A stretch of DNA of 64,000 bases, taken from NCBI GenBank assembly GCA_963676605.2, contig CAXXSP010000058.1, positions 10,342 to 74,341 on the forward strand, read 5' to 3'. The notes beneath the pieces are model-generated. The model did no database searches and was not told the DNA's origin. It saw nothing but the letters and a program-made list of their open reading frames with translations. Position 1 is the first letter of the stretch. Every line of letters starts with the position of its first letter. Position numbers and translations under genes: made by a program. Origin of the DNA: SABI01 sp963676605 (GTDB lineage Bacteria; Spirochaetota; Spirochaetia; Sphaerochaetales; Sphaerochaetaceae). Shown piece by piece: positions 55,168 through 63,145 of this stretch.

Positions 55168-57035
55168 TGGAACTCTACTCAGGACATATTGATCAGTTTA
55201 TCGAACAAACCACTCAGAATCAGATAGCAAATTTATTACAAAATTCCTTCTTCAATTATTACGGACGCCATCCTGGGGATGCAGAAGTGAGGTCTTGGAA
55301 AAATTCGCTTCGAACTATCAAAGATGTATTTGAATCATCAGGCTTTCATGATCATGGAGTTTTTCTGGAATACGAACTCCCCCTAGCCTCTCAACGCCTT
55401 GACTGTATGATTTGTGGGACAGATCAAGTGAGGAATGAGCATGCTGTCATCATTGAACTGAAACAGTGGGAAAAATGTGAAGCTGGATTAAGTGATAAAG
55501 TTGTAACATGGACGGGTGGAAGCAATCGTGAAGTACTTCATCCTTCGGTCCAGGTCGGAAACTATGCTGCGTATTTAGAAGATAATCATCTCGCATTTCA
55601 TGGGGAAGATCCTGTTATGCTTTCAGCATGCGCCTATCTGCATAATTACCCTATAAGTAATGAAGACCCTATTATGGCTGAACAATTTTCAGAGTATATT
55701 CAGAAATATCCTCTATTTGGTTCTGATAACTTCTACTCGATAAGTGAATTTCTCCAACACACCCTCAGTAACGGATCGGGGATCCCTATTCTCGAGAAGA
55801 TACAACAGAGGAAATATGCCCCAAGTAAAAAGCTTCTTTTTCAAGTTTCAAAAGTAATTAAAGAAAATGAACGTTATGATCTACTCGATGATCAACTTAT
55901 CGCTTTTGATAAAGTTATGACCAGCGTAAAAGAAGGGCTGAACCGTAAAAAGAAAAGAGTTATTCTGATAAAAGGTGGTCCGGGTACTGGCAAGTCTGTG
56001 ATCGCTATAAATCTCATGGCGGAATTATCCTCACAGGGCCTAAATGTACAGTATGCAACTGGTTCAAAAGCTTTCACAGAATCACTAAGAAAAACCATAG
56101 GAGGAAGGGGAAAGGCTCAATTTAAATACTTCAATAGCTATATCAATGCTGATGAAAATATCATTGATGTTCTCGTAGCCGATGAATCACATCGCATTAG
56201 ATCAACCAGTAATAGCCGATATACCCCGAAAATAAATCGCTCCTCCACACCTCAACTAGAAGAGCTGATTCAGGTTTCCAAGCTCCCTGTTTTCTTCATT
56301 GATGACCTCCAAGCGGTACGGCCTGGAGAGATAGGATCTAGTGATTACATCAAAGAGACTGCTCAACGTCTTGGATGCGAGTTATTTGAATATCAACTTG
56401 ACATTCAATTTCGATGCCTTGGCTCCGATCGTTTTGTTCAGTGGATCGATAATACTTTAGAACTAAGGAAAACCGCGGAGAAAATATGGGACTCAGAGAT
56501 TAATGAGTTTGAATTTAAAATCATGAGGTCTCCACAAGAACTTTATGCTGCAATAAAACAGAAGAATGATGAGATTCCTAATTCAGCACGAATGGTTGCT
56601 GGATATTGTTGGAAATGGAGCAATCCTAATCCTGACGGAACTCTCGTAAAAGATGTTGTTATTGATGATTTTGCAATGACTTGGGAAGGGAAGGATTCTG
56701 GAGGAAGATTGGCTCCCGGGATTCCACCTGCAGCTCTTTGGCCATATGAACCAGCCGCTGTGAGCCAGATTGGATCCATCTACACTATTCAAGGGTTTGA
56801 GTTTGAGTATGTCGGAGTCATCATCGGGAAAGACATGATATATTCCTTCGACGAATACCATTGGGAAGGACATCCCGAAAACTCTGCTGACACAGTGGTG
56901 AAAAGAAGTGGAGAATCTTTTCTGAGTTTGGTGAAGAACACATATCGAGTCTTACTCAGCAGAGCTTTGAAGGGATGTTACGTATACTTCGTGGATAAGG
57001 AAACGGAGAAATTTTTCCGTACGAGGATGTGCTAA
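55167..57035 (+). CDS. DUF2075 helicase with N-terminal nuclease-like domain
   Basis: 622 residues. The N-terminal ~150 residues contain a PD-(D/E)XK-like core (LASQRLDCMICG ... EHAVIIELKQWEKCE). A superfamily-1 motor follows: Walker A VILIKGGPGTGKSVIAINLM, Walker B IIDVLVADESHRIRSTSN, motif III VFFIDDLQAVRPGEIGSSDY, and late motifs IYTIQGFEFEYVGVIIGKDM and TYRVLLSRALKGCYVYFV. DUF2075 proteins are related to Schlafen-like/viral SF1 helicases and are often found beside nucleotide pyrophosphohydrolases in defence islands. Coupled to the MazG-like gene by a one-base overlap. Confidence 0.88.
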   Translation: MELYSGHIDQFIEQTTQNQIANLLQNSFFNYYGRHPGDAEVRSWKNSLRTIKDVFESSGFHDHGVFLEYELPLASQRLDCMICGTDQVRNEHAVIIELKQWEKCEAGLSDKVVTWTGGSNREVLHPSVQVGNYAAYLEDNHLAFHGEDPVMLSACAYLHNYPISNEDPIMAEQFSEYIQKYPLFGSDNFYSISEFLQHTLSNGSGIPILEKIQQRKYAPSKKLLFQVSKVIKENERYDLLDDQLIAFDKVMTSVKEGLNRKKKRVILIKGGPGTGKSVIAINLMAELSSQGLNVQYATGSKAFTESLRKTIGGRGKAQFKYFNSYINADENIIDVLVADESHRIRSTSNSRYTPKINRSSTPQLEELIQVSKLPVFFIDDLQAVRPGEIGSSDYIKETAQRLGCELFEYQLDIQFRCLGSDRFVQWIDNTLELRKTAEKIWDSEINEFEFKIMRSPQELYAAIKQKNDEIPNSARMVAGYCWKWSNPNPDGTLVKDVVIDDFAMTWEGKDSGGRLAPGIPPAALWPYEPAAVSQIGSIYTIQGFEFEYVGVIIGKDMIYSFDEYHWEGHPENSADTVVKRSGESFLSLVKNTYRVLLSRALKGCYVYFVDKETEKFFRTRMC

Positions 57036-57110
57036 ATTAATATAAGACTCCTGATATAATGGTATCGATCCCCATCCCCAAGCACTATATATTAAATTCA
57101 GACCCTAAAT

Positions 57111-58067
57111 TCAAAGACTCCTATTCAGCAGTTCTGGGTTATTTTTTAACATGTGCCTAATCAAGTATGAATTTGTAGAACAAGGGAAAATTAACCGGTA
57201 TGCTGATGCACACTGAATTGAATTGATGTAGTCCACAAATCCTTTATCACAGCGTTCCAAAACAATTGATTTTTTTTCAAACATAGATTCTTCTAAAAGT
57301 CCTTCCCCAAAAAGAACTACGCAATATTCAGGTGATAAAGGAAATGCGAAATTAGTTATACTGGCTGCATATCCTAATCCGTATAGGGATTGAGAATTAT
57401 TGTCAGAAAACCTAATGACGGGCGTATCAGATGTCCAGAAACCATAATTTATTTCTTCATCATATCTATAGATTGCCCATCGTCTATTTAATAAGTAACA
57501 AATTGCTTCATTGATCAGTTCTTTATTCGCTAATATTGCATTTGCATGTAATGAAGGTTCTGCGCTTTTTATACTCTCCACATGAATATTATCGATAAAC
57601 TCTAAAATATCTTTCAGCGTTTTTTCAGGAAAATATCTTTGCGCGAGATCAATCTGATAATCTCTCATGACCGGAGATTTCATAAATTGACGAACTGTAT
57701 TTAATTGATTACTAATCAACCAATTGCGAGTAGACTTTGTTCTTAATTCTGAGATTACCATGAAGAAAGCCAAGGAATAAATATATTCCACTGGAGGTTT
57801 CCCCTGACTTAATAAATCCAAGACTGATAATATTTCTGGTGCGATTTGTGATTCAATCTCAGAAAATAACTGCTCAAGATAAAAATCTCTTTTTCCTGGA
57901 GTCCCAAGATCATAGAAATACTTCTCCTGTGCAACATCGCGAATACTAACACATTTTATGGGAAGCCCTTTCTCTTTATCAAACATGTATATTCCAGTCC
58001 CATCTTTTGAAAAGGACTTCAAATAGAATCTTGGGACATAGTGTTGCTTCTTTGTATTGGCAGGCAT
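57111..58067 (-). CDS. DUF4238 family protein
   Basis: 318 residues. The N-terminal hallmark is present: KKQHYVPRFYLKSFSKDG-TGIYMFDKEKG (Q-H-Y-V-P-x-F-Y-L). Later segments LAFFMVISELRTKSTRNWLI, LLNRRWAIYRYDEEINYGFW-TSDTPVIRFSD and NFAFPLSPEYCVVLFGEG also fit the family. Function unknown; these genes are frequent in genomic islands with defence genes, and a nuclease role has been suggested from the fold class. It lies 122 bases downstream of the GIY-YIG gene in the same direction. Confidence 0.87.
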   Translation of the reverse strand: MPANTKKQHYVPRFYLKSFSKDGTGIYMFDKEKGLPIKCVSIRDVAQEKYFYDLGTPGKRDFYLEQLFSEIESQIAPEILSVLDLLSQGKPPVEYIYSLAFFMVISELRTKSTRNWLISNQLNTVRQFMKSPVMRDYQIDLAQRYFPEKTLKDILEFIDNIHVESIKSAEPSLHANAILANKELINEAICYLLNRRWAIYRYDEEINYGFWTSDTPVIRFSDNNSQSLYGLGYAASITNFAFPLSPEYCVVLFGEGLLEESMFEKKSIVLERCDKGFVDYINSIQCASAYRLIFPCSTNSYLIRHMLKNNPELLNRSL

Positions 58068-58189
58068 TAGTGTGCACTATACAATTTACATGCTAAACCA
58101 TGAAAATAATTGATCATTGAAATCTCTTCTAACCTCACCCCTCAAACATGTCCCTGATAAATTGATTCCCAGCATCCAATACTTTTCCA

Positions 58190-60283
58190 TTATTCTGAAG
58201 AGGATTCATTCTCTTCTAATTCATCATCATCTTCTATTGAGGATATTTCTAGCTCTGGTAAGTTAATCCCCTCTTCGGCCAAAGAAATTGATTGATTATA
58301 ATCTTCAGCAAGCATTGTTCTATTGAATTCAGCGGTTGGGTTAACATCCATAACCATCTCTTCAAGCTCATCAAGACTAACATTAAAAAATTCTTTTCTA
58401 AGATTAACTTTGTTTACTCGTCTTGAGTGCAATCTCCTATGCAGTTCATTCTCTAGTCCAACCGCATCTTCAGAAAAAATAAAACTATGCACATCAAATT
58501 TGAAGGGAACACTTGCACTTCCGAGCTCGTTAACTCGATCCTGTGGATCTAGTCTTCGAGTCATGCCGATCTTAAACACAGCATCACCGAAAGAACCAAG
58601 ATTACTAATGATATAGACATTTCCTGCCTTTCCATTTTGCAGTTTCGTAATCTCCTCTTTTTGCTCCTCCACAGAATTAAGATGATGGTGTAATTCTTCA
58701 AGTTTCGATTGGATCTCATCTCTACGAGCTTCATCCAATCCATCTTCTTCAAGCATCGCCTCGACCTTTGCAATCTCGGAATGATATTTTTCTTCTTCAA
58801 AAGCTATCTGCTTTTTCTGCTCTTCTAAACGTTTTCTCTCTTCAGCTTCCTCTCTCATCTGCTGACGTAAAGCAAGTTGTTCCTGACGAGCCTGTTCTCG
58901 CTTAATATAGTAATCATATTCGATTCTAACAGCATTTTCAAAAAGATGCTCCAACTCACCAATGAACTTTCTCATAGTGCCTGCAATTGCCTGATTTCCC
59001 TCTGCAGAGACTAACAGATACTTAGATACAAGAGATCGAACTTGAGTTTTTGCATTTTCTAATTTTTCAAACTTTAAATTATAAAGGATATTCTGCAATT
59101 CCGATCTTAGGGAAAGAACCATCAGTTTATAAATTGCCTGATTAGCCTTTGTTGTATACCGTTGCGCATATACCTCAAGCAGAGAATCAATTTGTTTCTG
59201 ATTTTCTCTGAACTCTTTTCTAAGGTCCTTGTAATTCAGGTTGTTGAGATTCAGCATAACTGTTGGTGCAAAATTATCTAATTCAGCAATTATTTCCTTT
59301 TCGAGAGGAAGATAATATTGCGCTGGAATATCAGTAACATGGAATCGTTTCACAGCGTGTTCTATAGCTGTATAAAGCTCCTTACTTCTTGAAATCCGGA
59401 GTTTCTGCCTATGGACTCTTGCATCAAGTTTTTCACATTGTTCTTCAAGATTATTCTTTTCTCCTGTTAGGTCTACTTTCTGAGCTCCAAGTATAACCAA
59501 GTCCATTTCAATTTCTTCAATTTGATTGTGCAAAGTAGTTAATCGATTATTGGCATCCTCAATACTGTCTATTTTCAATGTTTCAATTCGTTCCTGTAAA
59601 TATTTTATCGCGTTGAGCCTCTCATTAATCTCAAGCTCATATTCTTCAATCCGTTGATTTAGTATGCTTATCGATCTGTTTTTATCGCTTATTGTCCGGT
59701 TGTTTTTCCCTAACATTACTCGTGAAGCTATAAGACCAATCAGGGCAACTACGAGAAGGATTGAAAGTAATACTAATATTTCCATTGAGGGACTCCCTTC
59801 ATGAGATTCTATATTTGGAATTGTTGAAATGGAATTCTGCAACTCATTTATGGAGGTTTGGTTTGTTTGGATATCATCGTTTTCTATCGATAAGGATATA
59901 TTATTGGGAATAACCTGTCGTTCTATGATCGACTCTGACCTATTTTCTTCCGAATTGATCGATTCAGGTATAAATGTAAATCCCTCTTCTTTTGATGACA
60001 GATTTTCAGTATTTACTGAGGAAGTCCCCAATAAAGAATCATCCAGGGTTTCTTTATTAGTCTGAGTCACTGGTTCGATAACAGATCCTGCTTGAAGCTC
60101 TTCTTCAGATTTTTCATCTCCATCAAAAGGAATTTGATAATCTATAGGATCGCTACGCATTTCTGCAACGGGTTCATGTGGGTAATCGGAGGAAATTGAA
60201 GAAAAGCCCTGAGTCTGTAGACATCCTACAAAAAGGAGGATTGTTAATATTAGGAGAGAAATCCGAAAAATCTTGTACCTCAT
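58190..60283 (-). CDS. Membrane-tethered coiled-coil GIY-YIG protein (T5orf172/DUF4041)
   Basis: 697 residues. N-terminal lipobox signal (ISLLILTILLFVGC, Cys ~21), an acidic Ser-rich linker, a membrane helix at ~170-190 (EILVLLSILLVVALIGLIAS), long coiled coils (~200-290), a DUF4041-like helical region (~300-470), a charged coiled coil (~470-560), and a C-terminal T5orf172/Mug113 GIY-YIG domain: GNVYIISNLGSFGDAVFKIG-MTRRLDPQDRVNELGSASVP ... LHRRLHSRRVNKVNLRKEFF. DUF4041-GIY-YIG proteins occur in phages and defence islands. The lipobox before a second membrane helix is unusual. It heads a two-gene unit with DUF4238. Confidence 0.82.
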   Translation of the reverse strand: MRYKIFRISLLILTILLFVGCLQTQGFSSISSDYPHEPVAEMRSDPIDYQIPFDGDEKSEEELQAGSVIEPVTQTNKETLDDSLLGTSSVNTENLSSKEEGFTFIPESINSEENRSESIIERQVIPNNISLSIENDDIQTNQTSINELQNSISTIPNIESHEGSPSMEILVLLSILLVVALIGLIASRVMLGKNNRTISDKNRSISILNQRIEEYELEINERLNAIKYLQERIETLKIDSIEDANNRLTTLHNQIEEIEMDLVILGAQKVDLTGEKNNLEEQCEKLDARVHRQKLRISRSKELYTAIEHAVKRFHVTDIPAQYYLPLEKEIIAELDNFAPTVMLNLNNLNYKDLRKEFRENQKQIDSLLEVYAQRYTTKANQAIYKLMVLSLRSELQNILYNLKFEKLENAKTQVRSLVSKYLLVSAEGNQAIAGTMRKFIGELEHLFENAVRIEYDYYIKREQARQEQLALRQQMREEAEERKRLEEQKKQIAFEEEKYHSEIAKVEAMLEEDGLDEARRDEIQSKLEELHHHLNSVEEQKEEITKLQNGKAGNVYIISNLGSFGDAVFKIGMTRRLDPQDRVNELGSASVPFKFDVHSFIFSEDAVGLENELHRRLHSRRVNKVNLRKEFFNVSLDELEEMVMDVNPTAEFNRTMLAEDYNQSISLAEEGINLPELEISSIEDDDELEENESSSE

Positions 60284-60317
60284 GTCTTATAATTTAGAGT
60301 ATCATATCATAACATCT

Positions 60318-60662
60318 TTAACAATTAGATTTATTTTCATATAGATTAGATTTATTTTCATATAGATTAGATACTAAATGGGGAAACCTCTCTCTCAGTT
60401 TCTTTCCGGTGTTGGCTTTCAATATTCTCACTACATCACTCACCGGCATCTTAGGCGGTATCGATATCAATACATGCATGTGATCGACATCCGTGTTGAT
60501 CTCGATTATTTCTATTTCAGGATGGTATCTCGTTATCTGAAAGGCCACTTTCTTCAGATATTCGCCAACACCTCCTCTCAATATTTTTCGTCGGTATTTG
60601 GTCGATACAACCAGATGATACCGTGAGTAATATACTGCATGAGCTTGCTTCTTGAACTCCAT
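60318..60662 (-). pseudogene. IS200/IS605 TnpA, truncated C-terminus
   Basis: The Y1 (HUH) transposase start is intact: HAVYYSRYHLVVSTKYRRKI, EIIEINTDVDHMHVLISIPP (H-x-H), VSDVVRILKANTGKKLRERF. After PHLVSNLYENKS the sequence is a 21-base repeat (NLYENKS twice) and then stops, so the helix bearing the catalytic tyrosine is missing. Not functional. A hairpin typical of IS200 ends is upstream at 60701-60720. Confidence 0.85.
60324..60370. repeat. Tandem 21-bp repeat, 2.2 copies
   Basis: ATTAGATTTATTTTCATATA(G) occurs at 60324-60344 and 60345-60365, then a partial copy. It forms the abnormal end of the truncated transposase. Confidence 0.9.
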
Positions 60663-60700
60663 GCCTTACTATATCACAATTTACAGCGGGTAGCCTCCAT

Positions 60701-60720
60701 CCACAGGTTCATACCTGTGG
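60701..60720. mobile_element. IS200/IS605 terminal hairpin
   Basis: CCACAGGT-TCAT-ACCTGTGG: perfect 8-bp stem with a 4-base loop, 39 bases upstream of the transposase start, as for the subterminal hairpins recognised by TnpA. Confidence 0.6.
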
Positions 60721-60760
60721 GATTATCGGCTGACTAAAAACGTAGGGAATCTTTTCCATA

Positions 60761-60809
60761 ACATCATACCCCACTGCTGCAGCCGCAGCCCTGATGAAGT
60801 GCTATCCAG
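60761..60809 (-). pseudogene. Relic of a phage terminase large-subunit 3' end
   Basis: Reading leftwards, this fragment encodes RAAAAAVGYDV, identical over 11 residues to the C-terminus of the prophage terminase (26468...). DNA similarity extends on the 5' side to the codons for LD. Only this tail remains. It lies directly upstream, in the same sense, of the IS200, GIY-YIG and DUF4238 genes. Confidence 0.7.
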
Positions 60810-60813
60810 AATC

Positions 60814-60841
60814 TTGAAAAAGCTGTCGTTTTTCATATAAT
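60814..60841 (+). promoter_or_regulatory. Promoter of the ferredoxin gene
   Basis: TTGAAA (60814-60819) and TATAAT (60836-60841) with a 16-base spacer, 49 bases before the ATG at 60890. A strong sigma-70 match. Confidence 0.7.
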
Positions 60842-60889
60842 TACCGAAGATCCCACTGGTGAGTAATTCAATAATAGAGAGGAAATTTC

Positions 60890-61228
60890 ATGAACATACA
60901 TATAGATGGGTATTCGATACCTGTTACTACCGAAGATAAAAATATTGTAGATGTTGCAGATAGGGCCGGTATAGGGATACCAGCTCCCTGCTATAGGACT
61001 GGCAGGAAAAATGGCTGCTGCAAAGTATGTGTTGTCGAGATAAACGGAAAACAGGAATACGCATGCTGCACCAAGCCCGCAGATGGCATGAATGTGATTG
61101 TACACAGAGAAGACCTCGTTGCCCTGAGAAAGGAACGAATGAAAGATTACTCACAGAACACACATCAACTGGAAGAATGTTCCTGCGGTTGTTCCTGTGG
61201 ATCATCATCCGGGGAAAGCTGCTGCTGA
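60890..61228 (+). CDS. [2Fe-2S] ferredoxin with Cys-rich tail
   Basis: 112 residues. The domain is the plant/NuoG-type beta-grasp ferredoxin: IDGYSIPVTTEDKNIVDVAD-RAGIGIPAPCYRTGRKNGCC-KVCVVEINGKQEYACCTKP gives ligand cysteines 34, 43/44, 47 and 59/60. Some positions are doubled (CC), which is odd. After residue 95 there is a tail ECSCGCSCGSSSGESCC with six cysteines, not part of the standard fold and possibly a metal- or cluster-binding segment. GAGAGG precedes the ATG. A single-gene unit between terminase relics; its redox partner is not evident. Confidence 0.85.
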   Translation: MNIHIDGYSIPVTTEDKNIVDVADRAGIGIPAPCYRTGRKNGCCKVCVVEINGKQEYACCTKPADGMNVIVHREDLVALRKERMKDYSQNTHQLEECSCGCSCGSSSGESCC

Positions 61229-61284
61229 CTATTCTTACCGTAGCTCAAGGATAATCCTAAACCTACGAATCTTAGATGTGAGTA

Positions 61285-61317
61285 TCAATCGACTACATCA
61301 TACCCCGCCGCCATATG
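61285..61317 (-). pseudogene. Second terminase-tail-like relic
   Basis: Reading leftwards, MAAGYDVVD then stop, compared with AVGYDVLT then stop in the prophage terminase; stop position relative to GYDV is the same. Short, so chance cannot be excluded, but ACATCATACCC is shared at the DNA level by all three sites (here ...TACATCATACCCC). Confidence 0.4.
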
Positions 61318-61375
61318 CTGTTATTTAAGCTCTCAATTCCTTGACATTACTCCCGAAGCGATTCATCGTAGCAGC

Positions 61376-61820
61376 ATGAGACCGGACGAAAAACAGATAC
61401 GAGAAATCGCAGAATACCTTGATTGCGGTATGATAGTTTTTTTTCAACCGGGATACCGGTGCTGTCTCCTACCGCATGGATAGTGAGCACTGGGAAATCT
61501 TGGAAGATGATTTCATGGAGGAGGAGATCGATTCATCCTCTGATAACCTTGTGGAGTTTCATGGATTTGATACGAATGAATCATACGATCTCATGGCTGA
61601 TTTTGCTGAGCACGTAGAGGATGAAAAGCTGAAACAGGAGCTTCAGGAAGCTCTGAACAGAAAAAAACCGTTCAGGAATTTCAAGAAGTGCCTCGAGTCC
61701 TCCTCGGGAGCGTTCAGAGACGAGTGGTTTTCCTACATACAGTACAGGCATGAGCTGCTGGTAAGAGAACAGATCGAGCGCCTGATGGCAGAAGATACTG
61801 CCGGTATTGGTGAGAGATGA
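61376..61820 (+). pseudogene. UPF0158 family protein, frame break in a T8 run
   Basis: The protein starts at ATG 61376 (MRPDEKQIREIAEYLDCGMI) and continues in another frame as NRDTGAVSYRMDSEHWEILE ... FRDEWFSYIQYRHELLVREQ. The run of eight T at 61437-61444 is where the frame changes; with seven T it would read GMIVFFNRDTGAVSYR. UPF0158 proteins are small, acidic and of unknown function. The downstream gene's ATG overlaps the stop. The run could be a sequencing error, a real inactivation or a phase-variable tract. Confidence 0.75.
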
Positions 61821-62221
61821 TTATGAACCGTGAAGAACGTGAGAAGAAGGTGAAGGAGGCAGTACAGAGCTGTCTCAGAATGAACGGGTATGTCTGCGCA
61901 GTTGATCTTCTGCTTGCACTCGGGATTCTGAAGAAGAAGGATTATGAGAACTGGAGAGCCGGCAGGGTCGATTTCCTGGAAAGGGTCTGTTCAGGAAATC
62001 TCAGTCAGCTCAGGGATATCATCAGCCTGATGAGAACCTATGCACTTCAGTTGAAATTGAAGCAATCAGCAACTGCCTACCATTCGTGGGGAAAGGGAGC
62101 CAAGCGGCCTTTACGGTTCAGCAGGTCGGGAGAAAGGCGGGTTGAGGAGCTCTACGCGACCCATTTCATTGACACTGTACGGATCTCAGAACTGAAAGAA
62201 GAGAAAAAGGGGCGTTTCTGA
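61817..62221 (+). CDS. Conserved hypothetical protein
   Basis: 134 residues, basic. Overlaps the UPF0158 stop by four bases (ATGA) and so is translationally coupled. Sequence: MNGYVCAVDLLLALGILKKK-DYENWRAGRVDFLERVCSGN ... TAYHSWGKGAKRPLRFSRSG, ending ATHFIDTVR. I recall similar proteins as widespread 'hypothetical' genes in diverse bacteria, but I know no function. No signal peptide or membrane helix. Confidence 0.7.
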   Translation: MIMNREEREKKVKEAVQSCLRMNGYVCAVDLLLALGILKKKDYENWRAGRVDFLERVCSGNLSQLRDIISLMRTYALQLKLKQSATAYHSWGKGAKRPLRFSRSGERRVEELYATHFIDTVRISELKEEKKGRF

Positions 62222-62272
62222 TTTTTCTCTTCCCTTCGAGGGATTGTTCTGAACCACCACAGGTCATAACGT

Positions 62273-62303
62273 GTCGGGAAAGGGTCGGGAAACCGTCGGG
62301 AAA
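62273..62303 (+). repeat. Three 11-bp spaced repeats GTCGGGAAA
   Basis: GTCGGGAAA begins at 62273, 62284 and 62295, an exact 11-base period, close to one helical turn. It lies in the gap after 62221, ahead of the promoter of the next gene. Possibly a binding site array. Confidence 0.6.
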
Positions 62304-62396
62304 GACGGTTCAAAGGCTCTGTTGATTCTCATCGGTTTCTTGAATAGATCCCTGTGTTTACTTAGCCGTAAACCCCTTCTTCAGAAAAAGATAATC

Positions 62397-62426
62397 TTGA
62401 GTAAAGGTGAACGGAAAGGATATACT
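62397..62426 (+). promoter_or_regulatory. Promoter of the secreted protein gene
   Basis: TTGAGT (62397-62402), 18 bases, TATACT (62421-62426); ATG at 62447 after AAGGAGGG. The 5' region also holds the GTCGGGAAA repeats. Confidence 0.6.
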
Positions 62427-62446
62427 GAAAATCAAGGAGGGTGGTC

Positions 62447-62866
62447 ATGAAAAAGAGATTCCCGCTTCTCATACTACTTCTGCTTCTTTCAGGTTCTTTT
62501 CTCACCGCTGAGATCAATCCGGTGGAATACGAGAAGATGCAGAAAGCTGCACCGGAGCAGCTGATCATCACCGTGCTGAGGGTAACCTCCAGACCTCAGA
62601 GTCTCTTTTCAGCTACGAAAGACGTCTCTGCCAATGTCAGGGTTGATTCGGTTATCTCCTCGGCCACCGGCCTGAGTGAAGGTGATACGATCACGATCGA
62701 ATATACTTCCTTCAAACCGGGACGCGGATGGGTCGGTCCGAGACCGATTCCCCCTCTGAAGAAGGGAGAGAGTTATCCTGCCTTTCTCATCTATGACAGT
62801 GAGTCCATCGCCTATATCCCTGCAGCACGAGGCTACAGCTTCTCATCCCTACTGGTCTTCAGATAA
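62447..62866 (+). CDS. Small secreted protein of unknown function
   Basis: 139 residues from ATG 62447 (GTG 62441 is in the Shine-Dalgarno region). Signal peptide MKKRFPLLILLLLLSGSFLT with cleavage after TA. The mature part (EQLIITVLRVTSRPQSLFSA, VRVDSVISSATGLSEGDTIT-IEYTSF, KKGESYPAFLIYDSESIAYI-PAARGYSF) is an all-beta domain of the type seen in periplasmic OB-like or 'NTR-like' small proteins; I cannot name a family. Confidence 0.7.
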   Translation: MKKRFPLLILLLLLSGSFLTAEINPVEYEKMQKAAPEQLIITVLRVTSRPQSLFSATKDVSANVRVDSVISSATGLSEGDTITIEYTSFKPGRGWVGPRPIPPLKKGESYPAFLIYDSESIAYIPAARGYSFSSLLVFR

Positions 62867-63145
62867 AAATCCTGGAAAACTCATCACCCCTCTAGATATT
62901 CCAAATTCAATCATCTAATTACATTACAATAGGTTAAACTCCTTTTCATGATCGTTATTTTTTCACAAAAAGTACGCTCTTTCTGTGAAATTCAATGACG
63001 GTGAGACGGCATCTCCAGTGAGAGAATGATGAGAGGATTTTCCCGGAAGACGAGGAGGTATTCCGCATCACATTCTGGAATGAGTTCACGCTCTCTCTCT
63101 TTTATAGTATATTACTCTCATCACTACTGAAACAGGAGAGATACT

